A stretch of 64,000 nt of DNA from Bombyx mori (GCF_030269925.1 NC_085114.1:13348001-13412000), one strand, 5' to 3'; shown: positions 44,511-55,007, numbered from the stretch's first letter. Made by a program: numbers and translations. Notes: generated from the letters alone by a model not told the origin.

Positions 44511-44844
44511 GGACCGAGTACCGATTTTTTTGTCGCATGACCCGCAGATGAGACCTCTTCGTGAGACGATTCTGTTTGCTTAATACAAGAGCTGTAAGGT
44601 CATGCTATAAAAACACAAATATTCCATTCAAAAGCTGTCTAGTAAAAACTAAGTTATCAGTAAAAAGTGAAGGCGAAGCGACGCCTACACGAATCCCGAA
44701 TAGCAGTAAAAGCCTCTCTAAAGATTAGAAATTTCTGGAAACATATTTTCTTTCCCCGAAATAGGGATGTTTACCTAACACTTTTTCAGTTTATCTATTT
44801 ACAAATTTATATGATCCTCAATCTGACGTATGAAAATATCTTCT

Positions 44845-45036
44845 TTTTTTTCCCTACCTATGCTGATAGCCTTGAGAGGCTATTTCAGCTTCGCCCTAAC
44901 ATATAGGTGAGCTCACGGGGCTCAAATCGGAGTCTTGCTAACACTGGCCCTAGCAAGAGCAGTGATTCGCAGAATCAACCACCGGATCGGAAACGCGACC
45001 CGCTGAGAAGAGCCGGCGAGAAACTCAGTGGGGAAA
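44845..45036 (+). repeat. S repeat
   Basis: Same start as at 43316 (CCTACCTATGCTGATAGCC), ending at GAGAAACTCAGTGGGG. Confidence 0.72.
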
Positions 45037-45258
45037 ATATCTCTGTTTGGAAATAAATTTAGAGGATAATCGCGCATTTATCGAACAACTGAAGTGCCAT
45101 CTGGTGTACCTTTATAGCTTTACTACAAAGCTCTTCCGAAAGCGTCATCATCAACGTAAATAAATAAAAAACAGTCCATGAACAAGCGCAAATATTTGAA
45201 AATGAATCGCTTCATTTAATATTTATCAACGCTCCGAATGAAATATATAGTGGGCGCA

Positions 45259-45266
45259 TGACGTCA
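45259..45266. promoter_or_regulatory. Candidate CRE/ATF site TGACGTCA
   Basis: A perfect palindromic cAMP-response element within GCATGACGTCACACC, in non-repeat DNA about 0.5 kb before a GC-rich, CCAAT-containing stretch. Motif match only. Confidence 0.3.
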
Positions 45267-45397
45267 CACCGGACCCATATCAACGTTGAATTAATACGTC
45301 ATTATTCAATTGAACGGATAAGTAATAATCGGGGAGGCTAAAAATAGATTGCTGGGAGAAAAAATCACGTAACGATAATAACTAATAAATGGAAACA

Positions 45398-45470
45398 AAT
45401 CAGGCACGGACATCCGACCTCAATTTAGGATTTCCTGTCTTATGGGTACCTGAGACTGATAAAGATACTT
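45398..45470 (-). mobile_element. tRNA-derived SINE tail fragment
   Basis: The text from ACAAATCAGGCACGGACATC to GGGTACCTGAGACTGATAAA matches the 3' part of the SINE at 52803-53043. Confidence 0.6.
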
Positions 45471-45509
45471 ATACAGACTGGACACTTTACATATTGATAT
45501 GGATATTGA

Positions 45510-45720
45510 CTGACACAGTGGTGCGGTAGATAGCCCACCTGACTGTTACGCCGAGGGTCGTGGGTTCGATTCCCGCATCGGACAAACATTGTTTGATGAA
45601 CAGTTTTGTTTGCTCTTTGTCTGGGTGTTTATTATCTATATAAGTATACATCTAAACATATACAGGCTTACTGTTCAATACACAAGGACATGATAATTCA
45701 CGGTCGAAACAATAAAAAAT
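45510..45720 (+). mobile_element. tRNA-derived SINE (second family)
   Basis: The head has an A-box-like GTGGTGCGGTAGATAGC and the B box GGGTTCGATTCCCGC (45567-45581). The body has TTTGCTCTTTGTCTGGGTG and ATCTATATAAGTATA. Related copies: 52803-53043 (full, minus) and 59365-59512 (minus). The acceptor arms do not pair, so it is not a working tRNA gene. Confidence 0.75.
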
Positions 45721-45789
45721 GAAAAAAAAAAATCAAATGAACTACAGAGAAAACTTTCGTTAAATAATTAATTTGCTAAAACTCGAGAT

Positions 45790-45935
45790 TTGTGGACACC
45801 GCAGTACTGAGGCGCCGCCCGGCGGGTGAGAGCAGATTGCATCCAATCAGCGCGCCGCGTTCAAACGATGCCGCGACCGTCGACCGGTGTCAACAAACAA
45901 ATTCTGTTACTACACGTGCGCGCGGCGTGAGTGAC
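45790..45935. promoter_or_regulatory. GC/CpG-rich promoter-like stretch with CCAAT
   Basis: Dense CpG (GGCGCCGCCCGGCGGG, GCGCGCCGCG, GTGCGCGCGGCG) in an otherwise AT-rich window, with ATCCAATCAGCG at 45841-45852 (a CCAAT box). Not part of any repeat family seen here. It could be a promoter or first exon; no transcript can be assigned. Confidence 0.3.
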
Positions 45936-45941
45936 CACGCT

Positions 45942-46179
45942 TTTTTTTTACATGATTGGACGAGCTCACAGCCCACCTGGTGTTAAGTGATTACTGGAGC
46001 CCATAGACATCTACAGCGTAAATGCGACACCCACCTTGAGATATAACTTCTAAGGTCTCAGTATAGTTACAACGGCTGCCCCACCCTTCAAACCAAAACC
46101 CATTACTGCTTCACGGCAGAAATAGGCGGGGTGGTGGTACCTGCCCGCGCGGACTCACAAGAGGACTTACCACCAGTAA
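45942..46179 (-). mobile_element. Bm1 SINE, 5'-truncated
   Basis: Poly-T, then GGACGAGCTCACAGCCCACC to the inverse of ACTGGTGGTAAG. Confidence 0.9.
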
Positions 46180-46457
46180 AGTACACGTTTTCACATGTAG
46201 TTTGTCCGATACCTCGACGAAACAGATTTGTGTTCCGGCTTAGAGACGGGCGATGACATTTTTTCCACTAAAAATACAATTCTGCTTAGACTTTGTCCGA
46301 TTGTTTTGCGGACTTGTAATCCTGTATTCGTATCACCAGACTGATCGTGGACAATTTGTTTAACTATCGAAAAACTTTGCGGTCAACAGCAAAAGCGATT
46401 TAAATTCGAAGCGTAATAATTTGTGTTTGTAAGAGAACTCGAAATGTGATTTATATA

Positions 46458-46700
46458 TTCGGCAAACGTAGGGGAACGCTCCGGTATCCACTTAACATCA
46501 GGTGGGCCGTGAGCTCGTCCACCTATCTAAGCAAAAAAAAAAACTCATTTACCACAACGCAACAACCTTCTTCTTTTTTTTTCCCTACCTATGCTGATAG
46601 CCTTGAGAGGCTACTTCAGCTTCGCCCTAATATGTAGGTGAGCTCACGGGGCTCAAACCAGTGTTGCTAACACTGGCCCTAGCAAGAGCAGTGTCAAGAG
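46458..46700 (+). repeat. Composite repeat: Bm1 tail scrap plus S repeat
   Basis: CGGCAAACGTAGGGGAACGC, the Bm1 tail, TACCACAACGCAACAACCTT and an S repeat occur in the same order as at 43199-43400. Two copies of one compound unit are therefore present. Confidence 0.7.
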
Positions 46701-47015
46701 CAAGGTCCGAACCTTTGGGACTCGAGAGTAGGTATAGTTAGATAGATATAGTTAGTTAGATATGGTTAGTTAGATAGAGTAGTACGGACTTAGTTCTGAA
46801 AGACTCACCGTCTGGAAACTTGTAGAAAAACTAATTAAAGTTGTTGTGAAATCAAATACCCGAGTACGATGACCATTGGAGTTTCTCACTTATGTATACT
46901 CCGCACATGCTCGCTTCGTCGTTTCAACTGACATACGTAATAAAGGTTTTATTTACATGTGATTTATTTGTTTTGTTCATGAGCTTGTTAAGGGTTGCAC
47001 CAAACATTTTGTACC
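46701..47015. other. Unassigned spacer
   Basis: TAGATATAGTTAGTTAGATA-type imperfect repeats at 46735-46785. No gene. Confidence 0.4.
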
Positions 47016-47327
47016 TGTGGCGGGTAGCCATCATACAACGCAAGATAATTGACAGATGCCTGAATCTCGCTTACGACATTTTCAAGTTAAAGCGCATATA
47101 ATAATATACAAGTTCCGAACAACAACATTCGGACCGTCGGTCTACCGAGCAATATCACCCGCTCGGTGGAAGATCTTTCCTTTCGTCGTATATTCCCAAA
47201 CTGGTGACCCGACGGTCCGAATGTTGTTGTTCGGAACTTGTATATATGCGCTTTATCTTGAAAATGTTGTAAGCGAGATTCAGGCATCTGTCAATTATCT
47301 TGCGTTGTATGATGGCTACCCGCCACA
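47016..47327. mobile_element. 312-bp fold-back element
   Basis: The first about 125 bp (from TGTGGCGGGTAGCCATCATA) and the last about 125 bp (to GGCTACCCGCCACA) are inverted copies with few mismatches. The flanks are GTACC on both sides (47011-47015, 47328-47332). Each arm equals the 3'UTR of the LINE at 28095-28535, and the centre (about 47160-47205) retains the end of that LINE's ORF. Confidence 0.8.
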
Positions 47328-47387
47328 GTACCAGTCAACAAAGTTATTGTGAGTGGAATCTTCAGAAAGCTATTTTTATTTATAGCT

Positions 47388-47633
47388 TGCTGGTGGTAGG
47401 GCCTCTTGGGAGTCCGCACGGGTAGGTACCACCACCCCGCCTATTTCCGCCGTGAAGCAGTAATGCGTTTCGGTTCGAAGGGTGGGGTAGCCGTTGTAAC
47501 TATACTGAGACCTTAGAACTTATATCTCGAGGTGGGTGGCGCATTTACGTTGTAGATGTCTATGGGCTCCAGTAACCACTTAACATCAGGTGGGCTGTGA
47601 GCTCGTCCATCCATCTAAGCAATAAATAAAAAG
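47388..47633 (+). mobile_element. Bm1 SINE, 5'-truncated
   Basis: A conserved body and AAGCAATAAATAAAAAG tail. Confidence 0.92.
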
Positions 47634-47645
47634 ATAAAAAAAGAT

Positions 47646-47762
47646 AGGTGTATGAGCTCACAGCTCACCTGGTGTTAAGTGGTTACCGAAGCCCATAGAC
47701 ATGTATAACGTAAATGTCGCCACCTACCTTGAGTTAATAGTTAGAAGGTCTCAGTTTTTACA
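47646..47762 (-). mobile_element. Bm1 SINE, tail fragment
   Basis: The inverse of the Bm1 3' part, 12 bp after the tail of the preceding plus-strand copy, giving a tail-to-tail pair. Confidence 0.85.
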
Positions 47763-47987
47763 GTATTATTATTATTTATTCATATTTATCATTGTAATTT
47801 TAATTCAATTATTCTTAAATTTTTTTTAATTTACAGATGTGATCATTTATTGCACTGTCGATTTTGCACCTATATTTGAGGTCATATCTGTCATATAGCT
47901 TCTTGTCAATTTGTCAATATTTGTATTGATGATCACTTTCCTGGTGCAACTAGGTATATAATAATACTTAATGATAATGGTAACCAC

Positions 47988-48108
47988 TATTTTGCTTGTT
48001 TCTGCTGTGAATCTGTAATGCGTTTCATTTTGAAGTGTGATATGGCTATTGATACAATCAGGACTCCAACGTCATGTCTCAAGGTTCAAGTCATATTCGC
48101 TTTGTAGC
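47988..48108 (+). mobile_element. Bm1-like degenerate fragment
   Basis: TTTCTGCTGTGAATCTGTAA, GCGTTTCATTTTGAAG and CATGTCTCAAGG follow the Bm1 order with heavy divergence. Confidence 0.5.
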
Positions 48109-48353
48109 GGTATTACTGGTGGTCGGACCTCTTGTGAGTCCGGGCGAGTAGGTACCAACACCTCATCTATCTCTGCCGTGAAGCAGTAATGCGTTTCGGT
48201 TTAAAGGGTGGGGCAGCCGTTGTAACTGAGACCTTAGAACTCATATCTCAAGGTGGGTGGCGGCACATACGTTATAGATGTCTATGGGCTCCAGTAATTA
48301 CTTAACACCAGGTGGGCCGTGAGCTGGTCCACACGTCTAAGTAATAATAATAA
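48109..48353 (+). mobile_element. Bm1 SINE, 5'-truncated
   Basis: ATTACTGGTGGTCGGACC to CTAAGTAATAATAATAAAA. It sits directly behind the older fragment. Confidence 0.9.
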
Positions 48354-48860
48354 AACTTCTAGTAGGTAAATTCTTACTGATCCTCCATTTCAAATTTTAG
48401 TTCATTTCCGACATTGGTATCTACAGTTTCCCATGGTAATTATCCACAGACGCAGCCTACGACAGACGGTAGAAAAGTATATGATGCTAAGAGACATCTG
48501 TTTTGCAATTCACACGACTGTTATAAATTATACTGTTGTTTCGTGTTTATTTGTCTGTTATGTAGTACTACAAAATGAACCCCTTCACATCTCCTTTTGA
48601 ATTTTTCTCACCAAGACCCGTAACCTCAAGAAAGTCTTGAGAAAAATTTGTAGAAATTGATTAAGCAATATACATAGTTTATGAAAGTACAAGAACACAT
48701 TTAAATAGCAAACAGAAGTAACAATTCATTTTATTTTTGTCTGATGATACTGGTCAGGATTACTCAGGATACTAAAGTAAAGTAATTAAATTATTGTATT
48801 ATCATTTACCCTTAATGCGTGTGCATACATTTTTAAGTTAATTGGGAGCTTTGAAGTCGA
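48354..48860. other. Unassigned spacer
   Basis: No gene found. Confidence 0.4.
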
Positions 48861-49131
48861 TGTTGTTGTTGTTGTTGTAGTCCTAGGGTACCCCGCTGGT
48901 ACATAGGGCCCTCACAAGTTGTCTCCACTCTACCCTGTCTTGCGCTTGCTCCTTGACATCACTCCAAGTCACGTTGGCAGTCCTCATCTCATTCTCCACG
49001 GTGCGTCGCCAAGTGTGTACAGGGCGACCAGGTCTTCTCCTGCCAAGCGGTTGCCACTCAAACGCGATTGATGCTGCGTTGACTCCGCTGCGCCGTAGAG
49101 TGTGTCCTATCCAACGCCATTTCCGTTTGTG
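48861..49131 (-). mobile_element. RTE-type LINE, 5'-truncated, (CAA)n tail
   Basis: On the minus strand about 82 open codons end at TAG (48883-48885), then six bases and a CAA-repeat tail (TTG repeats at 48862-48878 on the plus strand). The almost absent 3'UTR with a microsatellite tail is typical of RTE elements. Its 5' side abuts an LTR fragment. Confidence 0.8.
48883..49131 (-). pseudogene. RTE-like reverse transcriptase C-terminus
   Basis: The frame reads KWRWIGHTLRRSG, FEWQPLGRRRPGRPVHTWRR, EMRTANVTWSDVKEQAQDRV, then EWRQLVRALCTSGVP and stop. WIGH.LRR, GRRRPGRP..TW and A.DR..W..LV are the standard motifs of this LINE tail. There is no internal lesion and no start codon. Confidence 0.8.
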
Positions 49132-49210
49132 AAGTGCTGTAAGTGTGGAATACGGTGTTAACTTGTAATTCGGTAGATTTTTTATTTATCCCGAACCCCA
49201 GCGCGTAACA
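49132..49210 (+). mobile_element. LTR 3' end fragment
   Basis: AGTGTGGAATACGGTGTTAA to CCCAGCGCGTAACA matches the last about 80 bp of the LTR at 20322-20685. The rest is replaced by the LINE. Confidence 0.8.
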
Positions 49211-49489
49211 CTTACCTATATATGTCAGTCTCTGGTGCCCATAACACAGAGAACCCTAATTTGGGGCCGAATGAGCGTGCTTGATTTGTTCCCAGTTATT
49301 AGTTATTCGAAGGCCGGTGTAAGTTGAGCGATCGGGAGGCCGCCTTCGATAAACTTTTGATTAAGACGTCTGAAGTGTCTGATCATGCAATCAAAGCTTT
49401 ATCGTTGGTAAAATGCCCCCTCATCAGGAAGTAATATAGTTAACTACGGGTTGTTAGTTATTAGTGTTAGGGAAACAAAACTATGTGAT

Positions 49490-49855
49490 AGGTCTACGGT
49501 GTTCGAATCCCGCAGGCGGGTACCAATTTTTCTAATGAAATACGAACTTAACAAACGTTCACGATTAACTTCCATGTTGAAGGAATAACACCGTGTAATA
49601 AAAATCAAACCCGCAAAATTATAATTTGCGTAATTACTGTAGGACATCTTGTGAGTCCGCACGGTTAGGTACCACCACCCCGCCTATTTCTGCCGTGAAG
49701 CAGTTTCGGTTTGAAGGGTGGGGTAGCCGTTGTAACTATACTGAGACCTTAGAACCCATATCTCAAGGTGGGTGGCGGCATTTACTTTGTAGATGTCTAT
49801 GGGCTCCAGTAAGCACTTAACATCAGGTGGGCCGGGAGCTCGTCTACAAAAAAAA
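49490..49855 (+). mobile_element. Bm1 SINE, nearly full length
   Basis: Starts within the tRNA-like head at the B box (GGTGTTCGAATCCCGCAGG) and runs through body and tail. A small deletion removes TAATGCG after GAAGCAG. Confidence 0.92.
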
Positions 49856-50130
49856 GGGTCTATAATGTTCGGGACTTTGCGATGGTGAAGCGAAGTTACT
49901 GAACTATCCAATATTAACTTGGATACTTTTACGATATTTTAAAGAAACGCTATCTTTATTAGCGCAAGCATTTAGCAATTGATTATTTTTATGCCCTTTA
50001 TCCACCCAACCCCTGATGGTTAGTAGCATTCACTACATCAGTGGATCATTTTTAGAAGGATAGATATTTCAAAGCAGTCAAGAAAAACTTGGAGAGAAAT
50101 TTATTCCAGAGCCATAATTGTTGCTTCGAT

Positions 50131-50268
50131 GTGGTAAAGGCGGATATGGACGAGAATTATCTTACCTAGAAGGATGCTGAAGACCGGGCAAAGTGGAAGA
50201 GTTTAATTAGGAAAGCAGACCCTGGAAAGGCAATAGACAGGGAAAACGCTAGGAATTAGAAGAAGAAG
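50131..50268 (+). pseudogene. RTE-like LINE C-terminus with (GAA)n tail
   Basis: DVVKADMDENYLT, stop, KDAEDRAKWKSLIRKADPGK, then TAG and AGAAGAAGAAG. EDRA.W..L.RKADP is the end of an RTE-like polymerase. One in-frame TAG interrupts it. Confidence 0.65.
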
Positions 50269-50402
50269 CCACAGCGGTTCCAGATAGTATGGACGGTCTT
50301 TACTCCGTTGGCGGCTGGTGTGACAGTAAAAATGACATGACGGGATCATCTCAAGCAACTTCCTCAAAAAAATCCCCATGGAACATACGGTAAAGACCAT
50401 AG
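50269..50402 (-). pseudogene. Jockey/CR1-type LINE ORF fragment
   Basis: LLEMIPSCHFYCHTSRQRS and RPYYLEPLW correspond to ELFEMIPASRFYHRTARHRS and HPYYLEPLR of the 39280 copy. Diverged and truncated at both ends. Confidence 0.65.
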
Positions 50403-50477
50403 AGATAATCGAAGAGTATTCCTAGAGGCTACAAACATTCCGTGAGAACTAGTTCGGTAACAATGAAGTCAAATGGA

Positions 50478-50625
50478 AGTTTTTATTTCCCTACCTAATC
50501 GTTGGCTATTGCAACTACTCAGGGACTGGTAGGAGAGCACACGGGTTCAACCTGAGAGAAAAAGAAACACTGATCCTAACAAAAGCAGTGCTTCGCTGAG
50601 AAGATCTAGTGAGAAACTCAGCGGC
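50478..50625 (+). repeat. S repeat, diverged
   Basis: A CCCTACCTAATCG start, a CACACGGGTTCAACC block and AAGATCTAGTGAGAAACTCA. Confidence 0.55.
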
Positions 50626-51510
50626 TGTAAATGGAAATAGCTGATTTTTTGGGAGCTGAAGTCTAGAGTTGTCGAAGTGACGTCCATAACCGCATCATTT
50701 CACCACTACGTGCGCTTGTGTGACAACGATGGCAAAACGAAAAGTCCAAATGAATGGTGAATTTATTTTATTAATACGCTTTTATTAGCTTCAGACGTAT
50801 GTATGTAACGGAATCTTTGAACATGATTTTGACCCCCTTCAAAATAGTGTAAGAAAAAATGCTATTATTGTAAAAGAACGCGTGGGGTGCATGGTATCAG
50901 TAGTTATAAATATTTTATGAACAGATATAAGTAGAAGGGTTATGTTGCTAATACCCTGAAAAGCGTCCCACGATTTTTAATTCAAATTTATTAAAATTTA
51001 TTTTTCAATTTTTTTAGTTGGATTTTCTATAAAAGTGTATTTTGTTAGTTTTTTTAAACTATTATTTATTTTAATTGCGACGTTTGTAGATATCACATCT
51101 CTTTGTAGATCAGTATCGATTGGTCGATCACGGTCATTAATTCGTTACCAGTCAAGGCTCGTTTGAGATATGATTACCAATCACTTCCGCTAGCTTCTCC
51201 AATTATTGCCCAGGTTAGGTAACCACCTCCTAGTTGCATTATAAACGTCAATCCTGTCACCCTGCTACTCTGTAATAAAATAGGGGTTTTCTAACTTAGA
51301 GCATAGAGTCGTAATTGAACCAGCCTTTATGGTGTTTGTGACGTTTATAAAATAGCACGATATTTATTTGTATTTCAATTATTTGGAGCCTTAGGTTAGA
51401 TGAGCAGTTCGGTGCGATTTCATACTATTACATAAATTGGAAATAAGATATTTTGAAACTATTATCTCTTAAGAAAAACTTCTTCATCAAGTTATTCAAT
51501 CAATCAAGGT
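50626..51510. other. Unassigned spacer
   Basis: No gene or repeat recognised. Confidence 0.4.
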
Positions 51511-51766
51511 CCAGCTGGCGGTAAGACCTCTTGTGAGTTCGCATGGGTAGGTACCACCACCCTGCCTATTTCTTCCGTGAAGCAGTAATGCGGTTTGAAT
51601 TTAGGTTTGAAGAGCAGGGCAGTCGTAACTATACTGAGACCTTAGAACTCATATCTCAAGGTAGGTGGCATTTACGTTGTAGATATTTATGGGCTCCGGT
51701 AACCACTTAACACCAGGTGAGCCGTGAGCTCGTCCCACCCACTTAACCAATAAAAAAAATAAAAAG
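51511..51766 (+). mobile_element. Bm1 SINE, 5'-truncated
   Basis: CTGGCGGTAAGACCTCTTG to AACCAATAAAAAAAATAAAA, with a short duplication near 51590-51605. Confidence 0.9.
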
Positions 51767-51784
51767 AAGTTTAACGAAAACTCA

Positions 51785-52039
51785 TATTTGAAGTGAAACT
51801 TCCTTATCGGCGTTGGAAAAAAATTTACCGTCACATTTTTCGGTTACGCGTCACATTTTTCCGTTACGCGCCATCTTTTTTGTATTCATGTCTATGATAA
51901 TAAAATCCTTTTGTTTAAACTTTATCTAATTTAACTTTATTTAACCAATTTCTAGAAAGTTGCATGTAGATCATTTTTCGAAAAATAAGGCCATAAAGAA
52001 GTTTCACTTCTTACGTGTGTACACTAGTACACGCACACA
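51785..52039 (+). mobile_element. Helentron/HINE-like element, copy 4
   Basis: TTTGAAGTGAAACTTCCTTA at the left. AAGAAGTTTCACTTCTTACG, then the hairpin GTGTACACTAGTACACGCAC and T run at the right. 255 bp. Confidence 0.65.
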
Positions 52040-52445
52040 TTTTTTTCTGTTGAGGTTACCCGAAGTGACAGATATCAAAATGTGACAGCCGTGACTTGCT
52101 TTGAAAATCTTGATGAAGCACGTGTAAGAATAGCAAAACCTTTTCTTTTTACATTTTGATAAATCCAATCCCGCGAGTATGCATGAATTATTTAAACGCA
52201 TCACCGAAATACATACATACATACATAATAGAACAAGATGTTTGCAAATTGTATACGCACGTACACAGGGCTCAGAGCTGATCGAAGTGAATCAACGAGG
52301 AAATCGTGATTACTTCTGTCGACTTCAACTTGTACTTACACGTGATAAACGGGAAAGATAGCAGAATACTATTACTGATTTGTAGTTAAACGTGAGGTGA
52401 CCAGTTTTAGATTATTTAAAGACTAGGAAAACGTGATAAAGACAT
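52040..52445. other. Unassigned spacer
   Basis: A short (ATAC)n at 52209-52225. No gene. Confidence 0.4.
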
Positions 52446-52800
52446 TTTTTCCAACTTATGCTGATAGCCTTAAGAGACTATTTCAGCTTCGCCTTGACGG
52501 GTAGGTGAGCTCACGGGGCTCAAACCTGACGACGTTACTAACACGAACCTTAGCAATAACAGTGCTTCGCAGAATCTACCACCGGATCGGAAACGCGATC
52601 CTCTGAGAAGATCCGGCGAGAAACTCAGTGGATTAGTATGGATCCATTTTTTTCCTACCTATTCTAGTATCCTTGAGGGGTTATTCTAGATTCACCGAAC
52701 TAGTAGATGAGCTCGCGGGGCTCAAGCCTGACGTTGTTGTTAACACTAACCCTAGCAAGAGCCGTGCTTCGATCACCGGATCGGAAACGTGACCTACTGA
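52446..52800 (+). repeat. Two S repeats in tandem
   Basis: 52446-52634 and 52648-52800 each start with a T-rich CC(T)AC/ACTTATGC or CCTACCTATTC block and share GGTGAGCTCACGGGGCTCAA or its variant. The second belongs to the subtype of 16079-16455. Confidence 0.68.
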
Positions 52801-52802
52801 AG

Positions 52803-53043
52803 AGATCAAGAACAAATCACACACAGTCATCCGCCCCCAGTTCAGGATTCCCTGTGTTATGGGCACCAGAGACTGACAAACATACATAAATACGTTTTAA
52901 ATATATACATATGTAGATAATAAACACGCAGACAAAGAGCAAACAAACCTGCTCAAATCACACAATGTTTGCCGGTTGTGGGAATCGAACTCAAGACTCT
53001 CGGCGCAACAGTCAAGGGTGCTAATTACTGCCCTACCGAGTCA
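52803..53043 (-). mobile_element. tRNA-derived SINE, full length
   Basis: Minus strand: the head has an A-box-like CTCGGTAGGGCAGTAATTAG and a B-box-like AGTTCGATTCCC (52983-52994), then AACATTGTGTGATTTGAGC, TTTGCTCTTTGTCTGCGTG and the tail near 52805. Same family as 45510-45720. Confidence 0.72.
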
Positions 53044-53060
53044 ATCGAATTAATTTTACA

Positions 53061-53439
53061 TCTATATATTAATACATGAAGCAAAACCTTTGTACCCCTT
53101 TTTACGAAAATTGCGCGGACGGAGGAGTTAAATTTTCCTAAACTTACAGAGAATATAGAGAAGGAGCTCACAATGGTAATATTTTTTTTAAATAATGCAT
53201 AAAAAATTGATTAAACCAATAAAGATAACATTACGCACACTAACATGTATTTGACACACACACGCATATAATACGATTTTGTTTATTGTTAAAGTATCTG
53301 TGGTTAAGTTGAGAATAGATTAAATATTGTTTGTATTTATTAATATTTAGCGAAATCTGTGATTTTAAAATCATAATAGTGCACAAACTTATAATTTCAA
53401 TTAATTATAGTCGAATTTCGACTACTGAGGGACCACTAG
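53061..53439 (+). mobile_element. Non-autonomous Helitron, family D, copy 3
   Basis: TCTATATATTAATACATGAA to the TAGTCGAATTTCGACTA stem, CTGAGGGACCACTAG and T. More diverged internally, with small deletions. Confidence 0.88.
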
Positions 53440-53823
53440 TTAGTTATTATAAGGCCAAGGTTTAAAAACGTATCGTCTGGGAATCTTCTACAATTGTCAT
53501 TCGACTTCTGACCTGGTAAACCGGAGACGCAATAAACCTCAAAGGAACATTTACACAAGGATATTAAAGTAAGTATAGGGAGCTTGATATAGCTGAGCGT
53601 GTATTGCTATATGGAATAATATTCGATTTTATGAGGCGATATATACCGTTTACTACACACGGTCAGGCAGGTTGGCCGACTGAATATTTTTATATCTTTA
53701 TTTTATTTTCTATGTAGAAGGATCAGGGTGGCAGCGACAATTGAGACACTACATCCGCACAAAGTAATATATTCTCTTTAATTCACTTTAGGACGGGTAG
53801 AATACGAATGAAACATAATTTTT
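53440..53823. other. Unassigned spacer
   Basis: No gene found. Confidence 0.4.
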
Positions 53824-54080
53824 TTACCCTACCTAAGCTGAGAGCCTTGAGAGGCTATTTCAGCGTAACCTTAACTAGTAGGTGAGCTCACGGGACTCAA
53901 ACCTGACGACGTTGCTAACACAAATCCTAGCAAGGGCCGTGCTTCGCAGAATCTACCACCGGATCGGAACCGCGACCCACTGAGAAGATTCGGCGAGAAA
54001 CTCAGTGGGCTGTGTCTGAGGGTTAATTTACTCGTCGAGCCCTCGCAAGCGAACGATGACGATGACCGGGAAACAGAAAC
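53824..54080 (+). repeat. S repeat, long copy
   Basis: CCCTACCTAAGCTGAGAGCC to GTCGAGCCCTCGCAAGCG, including CACCGGATCGGAACCGCGAC. Confidence 0.7.
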
Positions 54081-54442
54081 ATGCTAATCGCCGGTATTTA
54101 TACGAATCATCTTGACCTATTTTAATACAAACTTAATAGGTAACATTGAACATTGTTTATCTTAATTATTCTGTTGATTATTTACGTACAATTATTATTC
54201 AATAATATCGAATTATAAATAACATTGAAGGTTTATTGCGCCGGAAGCTGTGAAGCAGAAGGCGTTAATAAAATGTTATAAGTATAAAGGAATATGAATC
54301 AACAATTTACTTGATTATTAAATTACTAATTATATTATACGACAATAATAAGTTCTATATATTGCCTAATCATTAGGATGTACCTTAACTAGTTCGTAAA
54401 TAGTCTCTTATGTGGGCCGGAAGTGTTACTCGATAACATCTA

Positions 54443-54637
54443 CTAATCGAATCTTTTAGCGTTTTGCTGGCCGATCTTTTGACTTTGATCCGTTGTAAAC
54501 TTAACAAGATGACGCGCTAGGTCAATGCGAAGACTTCTTGAAAATTTCTTCGAAATTGGTCCATCAATTTCGGAGTTTATAGGGCATAGTTCCCCAAATT
54601 GGCTGCCGCGATCCACCGGGATGCCGTTAACGTACAT
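54443..54637 (-). CDS. Unrecognised 64-codon ORF
   Basis: The ORF opens MYVNGIPVDRGSQ and ends QQNAKRFD. The open frame extends upstream without a Met through a hydrophobic RLFLIIAIVSR segment that could pass for a signal peptide. A KK dibasic pair follows GPIS. No repeat family explains the sequence. Product unknown; a short secreted peptide or a fortuitous frame are both possible. Confidence 0.2.
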   Translation of the reverse strand: MYVNGIPVDRGSQFGELCPINSEIDGPISKKFSRSLRIDLARHLVKFTTDQSQKIGQQNAKRFD

Positions 54638-54771
54638 CCGACTTACTATAGCAATAATCAGGAAAAGTCGGCTAACAGTTTTGAAATTAGTTAAGAAGAT
54701 ATTTGTTTAAAGATTCGAGACTAAAATAAACGAAACTTCTCATTTACACTAATAAAAAATTAAGCCAAACA

Positions 54772-55007
54772 TTACTGGCGGTAGGACCTTTTGTGAGTCC
54801 GGACGGGTAGGTACCACCACCCTGCCTATTTCTGCCGTGAAGCAGTAATGCGTTTCGGTTTGAAGGGTGGGGCAGCTGTTGTAACTACTTAGAACTTATA
54901 TCTCAAGGTGGGTGGCGCATTTACGTTGTAAATGTCTATGGGCTCCAGTAACCATTTAACACCAGATGGGCTGTGAGCTCGTCCACCCATCTAAGCAATA
55001 AAAGATA
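54772..55007 (+). mobile_element. Bm1 SINE, 5'-truncated
   Basis: ATTACTGGCGGTAGGACC to AAGCAATAAAAGATAAA, with a small deletion around GTAACTACTTAGAAC. Confidence 0.92.

Noticed and set aside
45510..45585. tRNA gene candidate
   Set aside because: The same head occurs at 52983-53043 followed by the same body, so it is a SINE head.
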